Shown: positions 12,783 through 13,822 of the stretch, piece by piece
Layout of the letters: every line of letters starts with the position of its first letter
How positions within the stretch are numbered: position 1 is the stretch's first letter
Position numbers and translations under genes: made by a program
Origin: CAG-452 sp045531335
GTDB taxonomy: Bacteria > Bacillota > Clostridia > TANB77 > CAG-508
Length of the DNA: 13,822 nt
Assembly: GCA_045531335.1 (NCBI GenBank)
Contig: JAZSDU010000044.1
Coordinates: forward strand, 1-13,822
Direction of reading: 5' to 3'
The notes under the pieces: generated by a model
What the model saw: the letters and a program-made list of their open reading frames with translations, nothing else
Databases searched by the model: none
Told to the model about the DNA's origin: nothing

Positions 12783-13136
12783 CTATATAATCATTTTTAT
12801 TGATACATAACTCAAAAAAATTATAAATGCTATTTTAAGAGTTTTAGCTGATAGTTTTTTTAGTAATTTTGCTCCAATAAAACCTCCTATAATTCCACCA
12901 ATAGCGCATTTTATTCCAATGGACCAATCTAAGAAATTATTATTATAATAAAATATTCCACTTGTTATAACCATTGGAAGAATTGCAAAAATGCAAGTCG
13001 CTCGCGCTTTTGCTTCTTCTAATTTAAACAAGTGAACAAATGCAGGAACTACTATCATTCCTCCACCTGATGCAAACAACCCACTTATAAATCCAGCTAC
13101 TATTCCAACAAATATCTTTTTAATCATCTTCTTCAC
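12783..13136 (-). CDS. Half-length TauE/SafE (DUF81) family membrane protein, first of pair
   Basis: This is a 117-residue protein if started at the GTG at 13136, or 114 residues from the ATG at 13127. It begins IKKIFVGIVAGFISGLFASG and carries the family glycine motif (SGGGMIVVP) after the first helix. Three further hydrophobic segments follow (CIFAILPMVITSGIFYY, IGIKCAIGGIIGGFIGA, IAFIIFLSYVSIKMII). Length and topology fit one half of a TauE/SafE permease. Its start overlaps the stop of the upstream 84-residue gene (ATGATTAA shared if ATG is used), which indicates translational coupling. No clear ribosome binding site is seen, in line with coupling. The two halves may form a heterodimeric permease. 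Confidence 0.85.
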   Translation of the reverse strand: MKKMIKKIFVGIVAGFISGLFASGGGMIVVPAFVHLFKLEEAKARATCIFAILPMVITSGIFYYNNNFLDWSIGIKCAIGGIIGGFIGAKLLKKLSAKTLKIAFIIFLSYVSIKMII

Positions 13137-13374
13137 AATCTTCTAAACTTTTCGTATTGTTGCATTGGTATTTTTTAAATATTTCTTCGGCTAATATTGT
13201 AAGTTCATTGTCACATTTAAGCATTTGAAATATTATATCTTTCCTTAATTCTTCATCTTTAATATTTTCTGCTTTATCTAGAAAAGCCTGTAATTCCTTT
13301 AAATATTTTTGACTATTTGATTTCCAGTTTTTATTTTCTAATTTTTCCATATCTTTAGTTTTACTTAAAATCAT
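13120..13374 (-). CDS. Hypothetical helical protein, 84 residues, first gene of TauE operon
   Basis: I do not recognise this protein. It is charged and probably all-helical (LKELQAFLDKAENIKDEELRK, then ILAEEIFKKYQ). It has two or three Cys (MLKCDNE, YQCNN, EDCEEDD) and an acidic C-terminus, with no membrane segment. AGGAG lies 9 bases upstream of the ATG at 13374, behind a good promoter. It overlaps the first TauE half-gene. The context suggests a cytoplasmic partner of the membrane pair, but that is inference only. Confidence 0.8.
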   Translation of the reverse strand: MILSKTKDMEKLENKNWKSNSQKYLKELQAFLDKAENIKDEELRKDIIFQMLKCDNELTILAEEIFKKYQCNNTKSLEDCEEDD

Positions 13375-13401
13375 TTTTTTATACTCCTATCTTTTAAAAA
13401 C

Positions 13402-13430
13402 ATTATATCAATATTTTTACTGGTAGGCAA
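13402..13430 (-). promoter_or_regulatory. Promoter of the TauE operon
   Basis: On the minus strand, TTGCCT (13425-13430), a 17-base spacer and TATAAT (13402-13407) lie about 28 bases upstream of the start codon at 13374. Confidence 0.7.
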
Positions 13431-13547
13431 CATTTTATTACTCTTAACGTTATATTAATTTAAGTCCATGTTATTTTAAAACATTAAATGATAAAATACT
13501 ACAAAATTATGGAAAATGAGATGTTATAGTTTGTATTGGAGGTTTTT

Positions 13548-13760
13548 ATGATTAAAATTAAATTGTCAGATTTATTAGGAAAACATAAAATGACTCAAAA
13601 GGCATTAGCAGAAATGACTAATATAAGACCAGCAACTGTATCAAAAATGTATTATGAAGAAGTTAAAAGAATTGATATAAAACATCTTAATAATATATGC
13701 AAAGCATTTAACTGCGAAATTTCTGAATTATTAGAATATATTCCAGATAATAAAAAGTAG
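13548..13760 (+). CDS. Small Cro/CI-type HTH transcriptional regulator
   Basis: The 70-residue protein is a single XRE-type helix-turn-helix domain of the compact HTH_26-like class: MIKIKLSDLLGKHKMTQKAL, AEMTNIRPATVSKMY, IDIKHLNNICKAFNCEISELLEYI. Recognition helix is around residues 26-36. The start at 13548 follows GGAGG by 5 bases; an upstream TTG at 13536 would lie over the site. It is divergent from the TauE operon across about 170 bases, so it may regulate that operon, though such small regulators also occur alone. I see no clear promoter hexamers for it. Confidence 0.92.
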   Translation: MIKIKLSDLLGKHKMTQKALAEMTNIRPATVSKMYYEEVKRIDIKHLNNICKAFNCEISELLEYIPDNKK

Positions 13761-13766
13761 ACAAAA

Positions 13767-13822
13767 GGGGAGAGACCGAAAAAGTACACCATAAAAGAGG
13801 TGTGTATTGTGGGGTGGTCCCC
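13767..13822. repeat. GGGGA...TCCCC hairpin element at right edge
   Basis: Outer arms GGGGA (13767-13771) and TCCCC (13818-13822) are complementary. An inner stem pairs TACACC (13785-13790) with GGTGTG (13799-13804). It lies just past the HTH gene stop and may act as its terminator or be another dispersed palindrome. It reaches the window edge, so its full extent is unknown. Confidence 0.5.

Overview
The window is AT-rich and reads as chromosome from an anaerobic, spore-forming low-GC Firmicute, most likely a Clostridia member. The basis is a SpoIVA gene, a LexA of Bacillus/Clostridium type, strong AGGAGG-like ribosome binding sites, near-consensus sigma-A promoters with 17-bp spacers, and AT-rich codon use. 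I cannot name a species.

Layout. 1-87: two small hairpins at the left edge. 88-1567 (-): spoIVA, broken by one extra base near 1246. 1679-1700: terminator. 1740-2534 (-): an unrecognised acidic protein whose C-terminal half is an 11-residue tandem repeat. It is driven by a perfect-consensus promoter with a 7-1-7 Fur/PerR-like palindrome just upstream. 2715-2867 (-): a 50-residue orphan. 2868-3225: a hairpin-rich non-coding stretch. 3226-3891 (-): lexA, divergent from a 63-residue orphan (4066-4257, +). 4241-4274: a bidirectional terminator shared by that orphan and obg. 4273-6547 (-): a trpS-obg operon. 6644-6717: a palindromic repeat. 6742-6773: terminator. 6777-7554 (-): rplU-rpmA with a structured leader. 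7704-7740: a perfect 37-bp palindrome. 7758-11309 (-): smc. 11504-12073 (+): a Cys/Lys/Asp-rich protein behind a sigma-K-like promoter. 12093-12125: shared terminator. 12134-12271 (-): a Met-rich 45-residue membrane peptide. 12369-13374 (-): an operon of an 84-residue orphan and two half-length TauE/SafE membrane proteins. 13548-13760 (+): a divergent small HTH regulator. 13767-13822: a hairpin element running into the right edge.

How the genes fit together. Most of the window is core housekeeping: DNA damage control (LexA), ribosome assembly and translation (Obg, L21, L27, TrpRS) and chromosome organisation (SMC). Two genes point to spore-envelope formation. SpoIVA is the basement ATPase of the coat. 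The Cys-rich protein may be a coat component, judged from its composition and a late mother-cell promoter motif. The accessory interest lies in the acidic repeat gene and its flanks, the L27 without the usual Firmicute N-terminal extension together with no prp gene between rplU and rpmA, the Lys-rich L21 tail, the split TauE pair, and several GC-rich dispersed palindromes that stand out against the AT-rich background.

I found no convincing new defence or mobile system. The best candidates for something undescribed are the acidic repeat cassette with complementary 5' and 3' untranslated ends, and the Cys-rich putative coat protein.
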